From: Nitrospira sp.
GTDB taxonomy: Bacteria > Nitrospirota > Nitrospiria > Nitrospirales > Nitrospiraceae
Reading direction: 5' to 3'
DNA: 55,825 nucleotides
Assembly: GCA_024998685.1 (NCBI GenBank)
Contig: JACOEH010000032.1
Location: 1 to 55,825 of the forward strand
This document shows positions 24,544 through 32,822 of this stretch, one piece after another (position 1 is the stretch's first letter; the number at the start of each line of letters is the position of its first letter). The position numbers and the translations under genes are program-made. A model generated the notes under the pieces. That model had not been told where the DNA came from, searched no databases, and saw only the letters and a program-made list of their open reading frames with translations.

Positions 24544-25935
24544 ATGTCAACTGCTGTATTTCCGTCATCACGTGTTCTACTTTGTTTTGTTGCTATTCTC
24601 TTTTCCTCTGTCATAGGAGGCGGCCGGGTGGAGGCATTATCGGCCGACTCACCCGGCATGCGCATGCTGGAAGAGATCCAAACCGTCATTACCGAACTCG
24701 CCGAGCAGACCAAGCCTTCTGTTGTCAACCTGTTTCCCGTCTCCGGCGCCGCTCGGCTTCGCGAAGGACCCGGCGAGCGTGCGCCGAATGCCACTGGTTC
24801 CGGTTCGGGCCTGATTGTCGATCGTGAAGGCCATATCGTGACGAACAACCATGTGATCGGCGATGCGACTGAAATTGAAGTGCGGTTCTCCGACAAGACG
24901 AAGCTCATCGCTCATGTGATCGGCAAAGATCCGGACACCGATTTGGCTGTCCTCAAAGTGACGACCGATCGACCGCTTTCCAGTGCTCGATTCGGTGATT
25001 CTTCAAGCGTCAAGGTGGGACAATGGGTGCTGGCCGTCGGGAATCCATTCGGGTTGGACCGGACCGTGACGCTCGGGGTGGTCAGCGGCATCGGTCGCGA
25101 AAATATCAACCTTTCGCGGTACGAGAACTTCATTCAGACTGATGCCTCGATCAACCCTGGAAATTCAGGAGGCCCGCTCTTTAATCTCCGGGGCGAGGTG
25201 ATCGGCATCAATACGGCGATCATCAATTTTGCCCAAGGCATCGGGTTCGCCATTCCTTCGAACATGGCCAAGCAGGTCATCGAACAATTACTTGCCAAAG
25301 GCAAAGTTGTGCGGGGCTGGCTCGGTGTCGGGATTCAGCCGTTGACGGCTGAGTTGGCGAAAAAATTCGGAGTCACCGAAGGCGAAGGAGTCCTCGTGAA
25401 CGAAGTGTTCGAGAAAGATCCTGCGGCTTTGGCGGGGATCAAGCCGGGCGATGTCATCGTCCGGATCGACGGTGCCGTTGTTGATTCACCGAATAAGCTG
25501 TCTCGCCTCATCGCGACGCTGACTCCTGGCGCGACCTCAAAGATAGAAATAGTCCGGGATCTGCAACACGTGACAATGGACGTTCCCCTCACCGAGCGGC
25601 GTGATACCGCCATCGTCGCATCGATTGCTCGACAAGAGGAGAAGTTAGGGGTCAGGCTGGGTCTGGATCTCCAAGACGTGACGGCCGCCCTGGCGGACAG
25701 GTTCAAGCTCCGTGAGCCGAAAGGCGTGCTGATTACAAAGGTTGAACCCAATAGTCTTGCTCAAGCCGAAGGCCTCCGGGAAGGCGATCTCATTAAAGAG
25801 GTCAACCGTATGGACGTGTCCTCCGTAGGAGAATTTACGTCAGCTATGGCACGGTCCAAGCGTGGCGACACCGTGTTGCTTCGCGTGCTTCGAGAAAACC
25901 GCGCATTTTATGTCGTGCTGAAATCCTCCGACTGA
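24544..25935 (+). CDS. degP: Periplasmic serine protease, HtrA/DegP family
   Basis: The 463-residue product has an N-terminal signal segment (about 1-31), a trypsin-like protease domain with the catalytic triad His103 (T-N-N-H-V), Asp133 (D-T-D-L-A-V-L) and Ser208 (N-P-G-N-S-G-G-P-L), and two PDZ domains (about 265-355 and 375-460). This is the Do/DegP/DegQ architecture, which degrades or refolds damaged envelope proteins as trimers or cages. Between DegP and DegQ the choice is uncertain: the protease LA loop is short, which favours DegQ. The gene has its own promoter with the start ATG just eight bases after the -10. Confidence 0.92.
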   Translation: MSTAVFPSSRVLLCFVAILFSSVIGGGRVEALSADSPGMRMLEEIQTVITELAEQTKPSVVNLFPVSGAARLREGPGERAPNATGSGSGLIVDREGHIVTNNHVIGDATEIEVRFSDKTKLIAHVIGKDPDTDLAVLKVTTDRPLSSARFGDSSSVKVGQWVLAVGNPFGLDRTVTLGVVSGIGRENINLSRYENFIQTDASINPGNSGGPLFNLRGEVIGINTAIINFAQGIGFAIPSNMAKQVIEQLLAKGKVVRGWLGVGIQPLTAELAKKFGVTEGEGVLVNEVFEKDPAALAGIKPGDVIVRIDGAVVDSPNKLSRLIATLTPGATSKIEIVRDLQHVTMDVPLTERRDTAIVASIARQEEKLGVRLGLDLQDVTAALADRFKLREPKGVLITKVEPNSLAQAEGLREGDLIKEVNRMDVSSVGEFTSAMARSKRGDTVLLRVLRENRAFYVVLKSSD

Positions 25936-25940
25936 CGATG

Positions 25941-28043
25941 TCAATGGGCCGTGGCGGCTTGTCCTTCCGTCTTATGTCGCTCAATGACCCTTGCAGCTAA
26001 CTCTCGTGGTACTTCATCATACTGTGCGAAATCCATGACATAGCTGCCCCGGCCACCGGTCATGGCGTTGAGGGCCGTCGCATATCGAAGCAGCTCAGCC
26101 AGCGGAACCAACGCGGTGATCTGTTCCGCATGGTCCTGCGCGTTGACGGCCACGATTCGACCCCGTCTGGCGCTCAAGTCCCCCATGATCGCTCCGACCG
26201 CGTCGGTCGGTGTGTCGATTTCGACCGTCATGACAGGCTCAAGTAACACGGGATGCGCAGTCTCTATCGCTTTCTTGAATGCCATCGATCCCGCGATCTT
26301 AAACGACATTTCGGATGAGTCAACGACATGATAGGATCCGTCATAGACGGCCACTTGCACATCGACGACCGGAAATCCGCTCAACGGTCCTTCCTGCATG
26401 GCTTCAATGACTCCTTTTTCCACGGCGGGAATGAAATTTCGAGGAATCGCGCCTCCGACCACACGACTCTCAAACACATACCCGTTGCCCCGTGGAAGCG
26501 GCGCCACTTCAAGCCAGCAATCGCCGTATTGCCCGTGACCGCCGGTTTGTTTTTTGTACTTGCCCTGTGCCTGTGATTTCGTCTTGAGCGTTTCCCGATA
26601 CGGGACCTTCGGCGTATGGATGATGACATCGGCTCCGAACTTTCGGTGGAGTTTCTCAAGCGCCAAATCGATGTGAAACTGCCCCATGCCGCTGAGCACC
26701 ATCTCCTTGGTTTCGGCATTGCGTGCGAATTCCAGCGTAGGGTCTTCTTCGATGAGTTTGTGAAGACCAAGGCTGACCTTATCGATGTCCGTCTTCGACT
26801 TGGCTTCGATCGCGAACGACATGATCGGCTTTGGGAGGCTCGGTATGGGGTAACGGATGGGAGCATTTTCTTGGCACAACGTGTCACCGGTATGCGTGTC
26901 TTTGAGTTTTCCAATCGCTACGATCTCTCCTCCTTTTGCGGCATCGACCGGCACGTGACGTTTCCCCAATACCCTATAGAAATGGCCGAGCTTTTCCCGT
27001 ACATGTTTTGAAGCATTCAGCACCGTCGCATCGGCATGAATGGTTCCAGACACGATACGGCAATAGGACAGCCGACCGATGAATGGATCGATGATGGTCT
27101 TAAAGACGTAGGCTGAAAACGGTTCCTGGCCACTCCCCTTCCGCTCACACTCTTCATGAGTCTCCGGGTGAATCCCTTGCCATGGATGGATCGCGCCACG
27201 TTCGGAGGGTGTCGGTAACAAGGTCACAATGGCGTCCAGCAGGGACCAGACTCCCACATTTTGCGTTGCGGATCCCGCATACACGGGAAGAAATTGCTTC
27301 ATCTGAATGTCGCGTCGAAGTCCCTGGAGAAGGTCTTCCTGGTTTAATTCTCCCTGGGTCAAGTAGGTCTCCAATAAGGTTTCTCCGCTTTCCGCGACCG
27401 CTTCGATGAGCTGCTTTCGCGCTCCGCTGAGAATTCTCTCCAGGTCGTCTGAAATGTGCCCCTGTTCCACTTGCGCTGAATTCGGCCCGGACCGTATAAA
27501 TTTTTCATGTCGCACATCAATGACGCCTTCTAAATTCACGCCGAGGCTGACCGGCAGTGTCATGGGGATTGGAGCACGACCGAGCTGCTGTCGGCAGGTC
27601 TCCAGAGCGTTCTCGAACGATGCGCCTTCCTTGTCGAGTCCATTGACGAACACCAAACAAGGAAGATCCAACTCTTTAATTCTCGCCCACAGCCGTGCCA
27701 GTTCTGTCCTCACCCCCATGCTTCCGCTCAGAAGAAGGATGACCGCATCGGCGGCCAGCAAGGCGGCGAGCGGTTCACCGAGAAGATCGAGTGCGCCTGG
27801 AGAGTCAATGAGATTGATGTTGGTGTGATTCCATGAGAACTGAAGGAGACTGGTACTTGTCGAATGGCGATGGCGAAGCTCTTCCGGTTCGAAATCAGAA
27901 ACGGTGGTAGCCTGTGTCACGGAACCAAGTGAGGGGATTGCTCCACCGGTATACAGCAAGGCCTCACCGAGAGAGGTCTTGCCCGCGCCGGCGCTGGATA
28001 CGATCGCCACGTTTCTGATGGACTCCAGACAGGCTGCTTCCAT
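25941..28043 (-). CDS. Elongation factor G-like GTPase (FusA paralogue)
   Basis: The 700-residue product has the full five-domain EF-G layout. G1 is A-G-A-G-K-T-S (18-24), G3 is D-S-P-G (80-83) and G4 reads N134-G-L-D137 rather than the usual N-K-x-D. Domain IV (about 470-600) has the G-G-H-G-Q-Y-G-D loop. It belongs to the EF-G-like group (COG0480 paralogues, distinct from canonical FusA); proposed roles of such paralogues include ribosome rescue, recycling or tetracycline-type protection, but none can be assigned here. AAGGAGG precedes the start. It stands alone, not with rpsL/rpsG/tuf as canonical fusA does. The changed G4 Lys may lower guanine affinity. Confidence 0.85.
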   Translation of the reverse strand: MEAACLESIRNVAIVSSAGAGKTSLGEALLYTGGAIPSLGSVTQATTVSDFEPEELRHRHSTSTSLLQFSWNHTNINLIDSPGALDLLGEPLAALLAADAVILLLSGSMGVRTELARLWARIKELDLPCLVFVNGLDKEGASFENALETCRQQLGRAPIPMTLPVSLGVNLEGVIDVRHEKFIRSGPNSAQVEQGHISDDLERILSGARKQLIEAVAESGETLLETYLTQGELNQEDLLQGLRRDIQMKQFLPVYAGSATQNVGVWSLLDAIVTLLPTPSERGAIHPWQGIHPETHEECERKGSGQEPFSAYVFKTIIDPFIGRLSYCRIVSGTIHADATVLNASKHVREKLGHFYRVLGKRHVPVDAAKGGEIVAIGKLKDTHTGDTLCQENAPIRYPIPSLPKPIMSFAIEAKSKTDIDKVSLGLHKLIEEDPTLEFARNAETKEMVLSGMGQFHIDLALEKLHRKFGADVIIHTPKVPYRETLKTKSQAQGKYKKQTGGHGQYGDCWLEVAPLPRGNGYVFESRVVGGAIPRNFIPAVEKGVIEAMQEGPLSGFPVVDVQVAVYDGSYHVVDSSEMSFKIAGSMAFKKAIETAHPVLLEPVMTVEIDTPTDAVGAIMGDLSARRGRIVAVNAQDHAEQITALVPLAELLRYATALNAMTGGRGSYVMDFAQYDEVPRELAARVIERHKTEGQAATAH

Positions 28044-28125
28044 AGTATGCCCTCCTTGTTAATGTAGAGGTTTAGGCATTCGCCTCCTCATATTCCTTGG
28101 GACCGTTATTTCGGTCGGGATTATT

Positions 28126-28851
28126 TCAAGGGTCTTCCCGCTCATCTCGCTGTCCCGCCATCCACCCTTCGTCGGCAAAACTCACGTACCGGCCATCTCC
28201 CACGATCACATGGTCCAAGACACGGATCCCCAACAGCTTGCCGGCCGTTATTAGTCGGTCAGTCAATCGCCGATCTTCCGGGCTTGGGGTTGGATCTCCG
28301 CTGGGATGATTGTGAAGAAAAATGACCGCGGCGGCCGATTCACGTACGGCGAGCGCAAAGACCTCACGTGGATGCACGATGCTGAGCGTGAGGCTTCCCT
28401 CTGAAACCGTGGTCTCTTTGATCACGACATTTTTTGCGTCCAGCAGCACGACTTTGAAGAGTTCATGCTTCACATCGCGGAGTGCAGGATGAAAATGTTT
28501 GAATAGATCCGCACTTGAGGAAATACGAGTGCCGGTGGACATGGGAACGGCCAGCGATCGTCGCCCCAGTGCCAAAGCCGCCTTGAGTTGGGCCGCCTTG
28601 GCGGGGCCGACACCCGGGATGGCGCAGAGTTCTTCGATGCCGCAGGCCGCTAATCCTCCCAACCCACCCACGCGGTCGAGGAGTTCAATGGACACTTGGA
28701 CGGCGGACGAATCGCGGCGGCCGGTTCTTAGGAGAATGGCGAGAAGATGGGCGTCTGATAAGGCTTCAGAACCCTTCGCAAGAAGACGCTCACGAGGACG
28801 TTCGGTCTTGGGCCAGTGCGCAATGCCTTTTCTCGGTTCTTTGCCCGCCAC
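28126..28851 (-). CDS. radC: RadC-family JAB/MPN protein
   Basis: The 241-residue product starts at GTG 28851 with GAGGGG six to seven bases upstream. An N-terminal helix-hairpin-helix region (about 48-85, I-P-G-V-G-P-A-K-A-A-Q-L-K) is followed by the JAB/MPN domain with the metal motif H-N-H-P-S-G-D-P-T-P-S-P-E-D. RadC was named a DNA repair protein, but that role in E. coli was later disputed; the MPN fold suggests a metal-dependent hydrolase. Flanked by the EF-G-like gene, 82 bp downstream. No frameshift or missing residue. Confidence 0.9.
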   Translation of the reverse strand: MAGKEPRKGIAHWPKTERPRERLLAKGSEALSDAHLLAILLRTGRRDSSAVQVSIELLDRVGGLGGLAACGIEELCAIPGVGPAKAAQLKAALALGRRSLAVPMSTGTRISSSADLFKHFHPALRDVKHELFKVVLLDAKNVVIKETTVSEGSLTLSIVHPREVFALAVRESAAAVIFLHNHPSGDPTPSPEDRRLTDRLITAGKLLGIRVLDHVIVGDGRYVSFADEGWMAGQRDEREDP

Positions 28852-28975
28852 GAAGACCCCTCAGATGACAAAAAATTGACGGTCCGGACTCTTTTGTACC
28901 GACAAATAAGAGAAATTACCGGCCTAAGGCAAATACGTAATTCATAACCCATTGAAATATTGAAACATGACAAAT

Positions 28976-28991
28976 TGGTGCAGCTCTTGCT
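28976..28991 (+). promoter_or_regulatory. Sigma54 (RpoN)-type promoter for the small zinc-ribbon gene
   Basis: TGGTGCAGCTCTTGCT matches the -24/-12 consensus TGGCACRNNNNTTGCW at 14 of 16 positions, with GG (28977-28978) and GC (28989-28990) correctly spaced. Transcription would start near 29002, about 35 nt before ATG 29037. It is a better match than the pilA element. Confidence 0.65.
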
Positions 28992-29036
28992 TAACGTTGC
29001 CACCAGCTGTGAACGTAGTCACCTTGGGAGGGATCG

Positions 29037-29210
29037 ATGGAATGTCCGAAGTGCAAGGGTATGATGATGTTGGAACGGTTTTCTGATTTTTTTCTCGTGT
29101 TCTATGCATGGAAATGTATCAACTGCGGTGCCATCATTGACCGCACCATCTCTAACAACCGAAGAAAGAGTCTCGCGGCCCGCGAATCTCAGACCGTTGC
29201 GGCTCGGTAA
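29037..29210 (+). CDS. Small zinc-ribbon protein
   Basis: A 57-residue protein with C3-x2-C6 (E-C-P-K-C) and C27-x2-C30 (C-I-N-C-G), a four-Cys zinc ribbon enclosing a hydrophobic stretch (F-S-D-F-F-L-V-F-Y-A-W). The C-terminus is basic then polar. GGGAGGG at 29026-29032 precedes the ATG at a suitable distance, and a sigma54-type promoter lies 46 bp upstream. It is a single-gene unit closed by a hairpin. The function is unknown; such ribbons bind nucleic acid or act as metal-sensing adaptors. The promoter class suggests activation by an enhancer-binding protein, perhaps together with pilA. Confidence 0.75.
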   Translation: MECPKCKGMMMLERFSDFFLVFYAWKCINCGAIIDRTISNNRRKSLAARESQTVAAR

Positions 29211-29230
29211 ATCATACTTCGTGCTCAAGC

Positions 29231-29253
29231 GCGGGCCCTTCGTGAGGGCCTGC
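29231..29253 (+). terminator. Hairpin after the zinc-ribbon gene
   Basis: GCGGGCCCT (29231-29239) and AGGGCCTGC (29245-29253) form a 9-bp stem with one G-T pair and a TCGTG loop, starting 21 nt after the stop. Only two T follow, so it may be a weak intrinsic terminator. A second perfect hairpin, GTCTTC-CGCAA-GAAGAC, lies at 29316-29332. Confidence 0.5.
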
Positions 29254-29398
29254 TTAGGACTCGCAGGGTGGAATGCGTCTTCCCTGACGTACCACGAGCC
29301 AATGATCGCATTATAGTCTTCCGCAAGAAGACGGTCAAAAGAGTACCGATGGTCCTCTCCGAGTCAATCGCAACCCATACGCTTACCCTCCGCATTTC

Positions 29399-29428
29399 TT
29401 GACCCTTGCAAAAACGCTATGTTAGAGT
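29399..29428 (+). promoter_or_regulatory. Sigma70-type promoter for rsmD-coaD-aspC
   Basis: TTGACC at 29399-29404 and TAGAGT at 29423-29428 are 18 bp apart. The predicted start near 29435 leaves only about 9 to 21 nt before the possible rsmD start codons. Confidence 0.4.
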
Positions 29429-29455
29429 CTGTTTCTCACGACGATGTTGTCTGGT

Positions 29456-30025
29456 ATGCGTGTGATCGCCGGTACCCATCGAGGTCGTCGACTCTACGGG
29501 CCGCGAAAATTCGTTCTTCGTCCAACCTCTGACCGGGTTCGAGAAGCCCTGTTTTCAATTCTTGGTAATCGGCTTACGAACTGCCGGTTTTTGGACCTCT
29601 ATGCTGGGACCGGAGCTGTGGGGATCGAAGCCGTCAGTCGCGGTGCTGCGCACGTGACCTTCGTCGAGTCGAATCGGGATGCATTGAAACTGCTGCGGCA
29701 AAACCTGGAGCTCTGTCATATCGGTGAGGAAATAGTCGTGGTGGGTCGGACTATCCAACAATTTCTGGACGATCCCGATCAGTGGAACGGTCCCTATGAT
29801 ATTGTCTTTGCCGACCCACCTTACGCCGAGACGTCGAAGCTTCCATCATTATTCGCTGAGCCAAGGGCCGATGATTGGTTTGCCCTGGACTCGTGGCTGG
29901 TCATCGAACATGCTGCGAAGACCGCCTTCCCCATGTCGTTGGGGTGCACCAAGTTTTTGCGCCGATATCGCTATGGTGATACGGCCTTATCCCTCTACTT
30001 CCGTCCCCCCACTGTGCAGGCATGA
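29456..30025 (+). CDS. rsmD: 16S rRNA (guanine966-N2)-methyltransferase
   Basis: RsmD methylates G966 of 16S rRNA using S-adenosylmethionine. From ATG 29456 (M-R-V-I-A-G-T-H-R-G, the usual start) it has 189 residues; ATG 29444 adds four. Family motifs are R-P-T-S-D-R-V-R-E-A-L-F-S-I-L, the SAM-binding L-D-L-Y-A-G-T-G-A-V-G-I-E-A and the catalytic A-D-P-P-Y. The stop overlaps the coaD start (ATGA). The rsmD-coaD pairing is conserved in many bacteria. There is no clear Shine-Dalgarno before either start. Confidence 0.9.
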   Translation: MRVIAGTHRGRRLYGPRKFVLRPTSDRVREALFSILGNRLTNCRFLDLYAGTGAVGIEAVSRGAAHVTFVESNRDALKLLRQNLELCHIGEEIVVVGRTIQQFLDDPDQWNGPYDIVFADPPYAETSKLPSLFAEPRADDWFALDSWLVIEHAAKTAFPMSLGCTKFLRRYRYGDTALSLYFRPPTVQA

Positions 30026-30510
30026 AAATCGGTATCTACCCCGGCACCTTTGATCCCATTACGCATGGCCACACCGACATCATCACCCGCAGCCTCCGTG
30101 TGTTCGACAAAGTGGTGGTGGCGGTCGCTCCAAATCCCTCCAAGCACCCACTCTTCAATTTGGCGGAACGCCTTGACATGGTCAAGCTGGTCATGAAGGA
30201 TGTAGGACAGGTCGAGGTGACTCCGTTCGACGGATTGCTCGTGGATTACGTCGAACGGTCAGGTGCCCATGCGATTATCCGTGGCTTGCGCGCCATTTCC
30301 GACTTTGAACATGAATTCCAGATGGCGCTCGTCAATCGAAAACTTGCGAAGATGGTGGAGACGGTGTTCTTGATGCCCAGCGAAGAATATTCATACTTGT
30401 CCTCGACGATTATTAAGGATGTGGCACAGCACGGCGGCAATTTAATCGACTTTCTTCATCCGGAAGTAGCCCGACGCCTACAAGCTCGTATCCGGAGTCT
30501 CAAATCATGA
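30022..30510 (+). CDS. coaD: Phosphopantetheine adenylyltransferase
   Basis: CoaD transfers AMP from ATP to 4'-phosphopantetheine to make dephospho-CoA, the penultimate step of coenzyme A synthesis. The 162-residue length is typical. The nucleotidyltransferase signature G-T-F-D-P-I-T-H-G-H lies at 8-17, R-G-L-R-A-I-S-D-F-E-H-E in the middle, and Y-S-Y-L-S-S-T-I-I-K near residue 127. It overlaps rsmD upstream and aspC downstream, each by ATGA, so the three genes are translationally coupled. Confidence 0.94.
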   Translation: MKIGIYPGTFDPITHGHTDIITRSLRVFDKVVVAVAPNPSKHPLFNLAERLDMVKLVMKDVGQVEVTPFDGLLVDYVERSGAHAIIRGLRAISDFEHEFQMALVNRKLAKMVETVFLMPSEEYSYLSSTIIKDVAQHGGNLIDFLHPEVARRLQARIRSLKS

Positions 30511-31700
30511 AATTGGCAGCGCGTGTCGGTCGTATTGCACCCTCCCCGACGTTGGCCATGGCTGCAACCGCCAAAGCCATGGCTGCGCAAGGACTGGATG
30601 TCATCGATTTTTCAGCCGGCGAACCGGACTTTGATACGCCGGAGCCGGTGAAGGCCGCGGCGGAAGCGGCCATACGCGAGGGGTTTACCAAATACACACC
30701 GTCGTCCGGAATCGATGAGTTGCGGGGAGCGATTGCCGACAAGCTCCAGGCCGAACTGGGAGTTGGGTATGAAAAGTCTCAAATCCTCGTCTCCTGCGGG
30801 GCCAAGCACTCGCTCTACAATTTGGCAGAAGCTTTGCTCGAAGCGGGTGACGAGATCATTATTCCGATCCCCTACTGGGTTTCCTATTTGGATCAGACGC
30901 TTCTGAACGATGCCACACCGGTTCTGTTGCCGACCAAGGAGGAAGAGGGTTACGCAGTCCATGCATCAGAGTTGGAACGACTCATTACGCCGAGAACGAA
31001 AGCCATCATCGTGAACAGTCCGTGCAACCCGACCGGTGCCACCTATGATCGGACGACGTTGGAACAAATCGCCTCAACAGCGGTCCGCCACGATCTCCTT
31101 GTCATTTCCGATGAGATTTATGAAAAGGTAGTCTACGATGGGGCCGCGCACATCAGCATTGCCTCGTTGGGATCGGAGATCGCTGCACGAACGGTCATTG
31201 TCAACGGCGTATCAAAGTCGTATGCCATGACAGGGTGGCGAATCGGCTACGCGGCCGGTCCAAAAGATCTCGTGACGGCGATGGCCAATATCCAGAGCCA
31301 GAGCACCTCGAATCCTTGTTCGATCTCGCAAAAGGCCGCAGTTGCTGCGTTGCGCCTTGGGGAACCCTTCACTCGAAAAATGGTGGAAGAATTTTCCCGC
31401 CGCCGAGCCACCATTGTGCAAGGATTGAACAGGATTCCTGGTGTGTCATGCCGAATGCCGGCCGGGGCGTTCTATGCGTTCCCGAATATCAAAGACGTGT
31501 TGGGAAAACGGGGTCCCTCGGGTGTACTCAAGACCCCGAAGGATGTGGCGTCTTATCTCTTACATGATGCCCAAATCGCGGTCGTTCCCGGTGAACCCTT
31601 TGGAAGCCCGGAACATCTCCGGCTGTCTTATGCCACCAGTATGACGAACATTACCCGAGGACTGGAGCGACTGAAGCAAGCGTTCGCAAAGTTGGAGTAA
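30507..31700 (+). CDS. aspC: Class I pyridoxal-phosphate aminotransferase (aspartate type)
   Basis: The 397-residue product is a fold-type I aminotransferase of the I-gamma/I-beta prokaryotic aspartate group: S-A-G-E-P-D-F-D-T-P near residue 36, N-S-P-C-N-P-T-G-A at about 171, and the PLP lysine in V-N-G-V-S-K-S-Y-A-M-T-G-W-R-I-G. It most likely makes aspartate from oxaloacetate with glutamate; some members prefer prephenate, so tyrosine/phenylalanine synthesis via arogenate is possible. The gene overlaps coaD by ATGA. The next gene starts 50 bp downstream with its own strong ribosome site. Confidence 0.88.
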   Translation: MKLAARVGRIAPSPTLAMAATAKAMAAQGLDVIDFSAGEPDFDTPEPVKAAAEAAIREGFTKYTPSSGIDELRGAIADKLQAELGVGYEKSQILVSCGAKHSLYNLAEALLEAGDEIIIPIPYWVSYLDQTLLNDATPVLLPTKEEEGYAVHASELERLITPRTKAIIVNSPCNPTGATYDRTTLEQIASTAVRHDLLVISDEIYEKVVYDGAAHISIASLGSEIAARTVIVNGVSKSYAMTGWRIGYAAGPKDLVTAMANIQSQSTSNPCSISQKAAVAALRLGEPFTRKMVEEFSRRRATIVQGLNRIPGVSCRMPAGAFYAFPNIKDVLGKRGPSGVLKTPKDVASYLLHDAQIAVVPGEPFGSPEHLRLSYATSMTNITRGLERLKQAFAKLE

Positions 31701-31750
31701 GGGAGCATCGGCTCATTTGGTTCTGTGCCAAGGTAAAAGGGAGGAAAGCG

Positions 31751-32122
31751 GTGCCGATCTACGAATATCAGTGCGACAGCTGTTCGTATCGTTTTGAAGT
31801 GAAGCAGAGCATCAAAGATGATCCGCTCTCGACCTGTGAGCGATGTGGGAAAGCAGTCAGACGGCTGATTTCATCGCCGGGGATTATGTTTAAAGGGAGT
31901 GGGTGGTATGTCACCGACTACTCCGATAAACTTAAACCTCCATCCAGCGCCGGCGGTGAGGCTGGCGGAACGAGTACTGGAGAAAAAGGAGAAAAGAAGG
32001 AGTCAGCCGCTCCCGCTACAACCAGCGCAGCATCTCCAGCTCCTACATCGACGCCCGCAGCAACGCCAACCGGTTCATCGACGAGCACACCGAGTACCAC
32101 AACGCCCTCTTCTTCAAAATAA
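31751..32122 (+). CDS. FmdB-family zinc-ribbon protein with low-complexity tail
   Basis: Starts at GTG 31751 with GGGAGG six bases upstream. The first 60 residues are a FmdB/CxxC_CxxC_SSSS ribbon: M-P-I-Y-E-Y-Q-C, C8-x2-C11 and C29-x2-C32, then S-S-P-G-I-M-F-K-G-S-G-W-Y-V-T-D-Y. The remaining 60 residues are a Ser/Thr/Pro/Ala-rich tail. The family was first linked to regulation of formamidase/amidase genes; most members have no known function. It may be the last gene of the rsmD operon. It converges on the lipoprotein gene, with 9 bp between the stops. Confidence 0.8.
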   Translation: MPIYEYQCDSCSYRFEVKQSIKDDPLSTCERCGKAVRRLISSPGIMFKGSGWYVTDYSDKLKPPSSAGGEAGGTSTGEKGEKKESAAPATTSAASPAPTSTPAATPTGSSTSTPSTTTPSSSK

Positions 32123-32131
32123 GATCGATGG

Positions 32132-32557
32132 CTATCGTATCGGAGCCGGTTTCTTGTTCACCGATGCCTTTGCGGTGTTTTTGGAAGCCGGTTTCGCGGC
32201 GGCCTTCACCGTCGGCTTTGCCGGTGTTTTATGAAGCGGTGTCTTCGGGGCTTTTGCCTTCAATGCTCTCGCGCGAGCGGCATCCAAGTGGTTTTGGAGG
32301 CCGGTGATTATTCCGGTTTTTTCTCGGTTGATGCGGCTTAGTTCATCGACCTGTCCTTGCAGTTCCTGTTTGGTCTTGGACAAATCGATGACCTGGGCCT
32401 GAAGCTGCGTTTTCTCTATGGCCAGGGTTTGGGCCTCAGCCCGCAATTGTTCGATCTCAGCTTGCAAGGCCGGAGGCCAATAATCACATCCCACAAGGCC
32501 GAGTGTGAGGCTCACACCAATGACCGTACTGATTAAACGCATCGAGTGGCGTGTCAT
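32132..32557 (-). CDS. Small coiled-coil lipoprotein with basic tail
   Basis: The 141-residue product has a lipoprotein signal with lipobox L-G-L-V-G-C (Cys24), a coiled coil of about 65 residues (I-E-Q-L-R-A-E-A-Q-T-L to about residue 95) and a Lys/Ala/Pro-rich tail (repeats of the K-P-A type). GGGGAGG lies before ATG 32557; ATG 32542 is also possible. This resembles Lpp/YgdR-like or tail-tip lipoproteins that touch peptidoglycan through basic C-termini, but no family was recognised. The 265 bp upstream hold no clear promoter. Confidence 0.65.
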   Translation of the reverse strand: MTRHSMRLISTVIGVSLTLGLVGCDYWPPALQAEIEQLRAEAQTLAIEKTQLQAQVIDLSKTKQELQGQVDELSRINREKTGIITGLQNHLDAARARALKAKAPKTPLHKTPAKPTVKAAAKPASKNTAKASVNKKPAPIR

Positions 32558-32822
32558 GGCCCTCCCCTTTCATCAGGCTTTCATCAGAAATGATGCTTCC
32601 ACAGCAGGTGCTGGATAGACATTTCTATGACTCTCGCATGTTGCGCAATGCCCGTTGTGGGAGGGTATTCTAACAGAACGCTTGAATCGGCTAAGAAGAA
32701 GAATAGCCCCGGCTGTTTGGGCCTAGGCTTACTTCGCTAAGTAGACCTAACTCGGAAGCAGACGGGATGTGATCGACGAGGTTGTTGAATCGGTCGTTCG
32801 AGGATGGGTGAACTGTCCGGGT

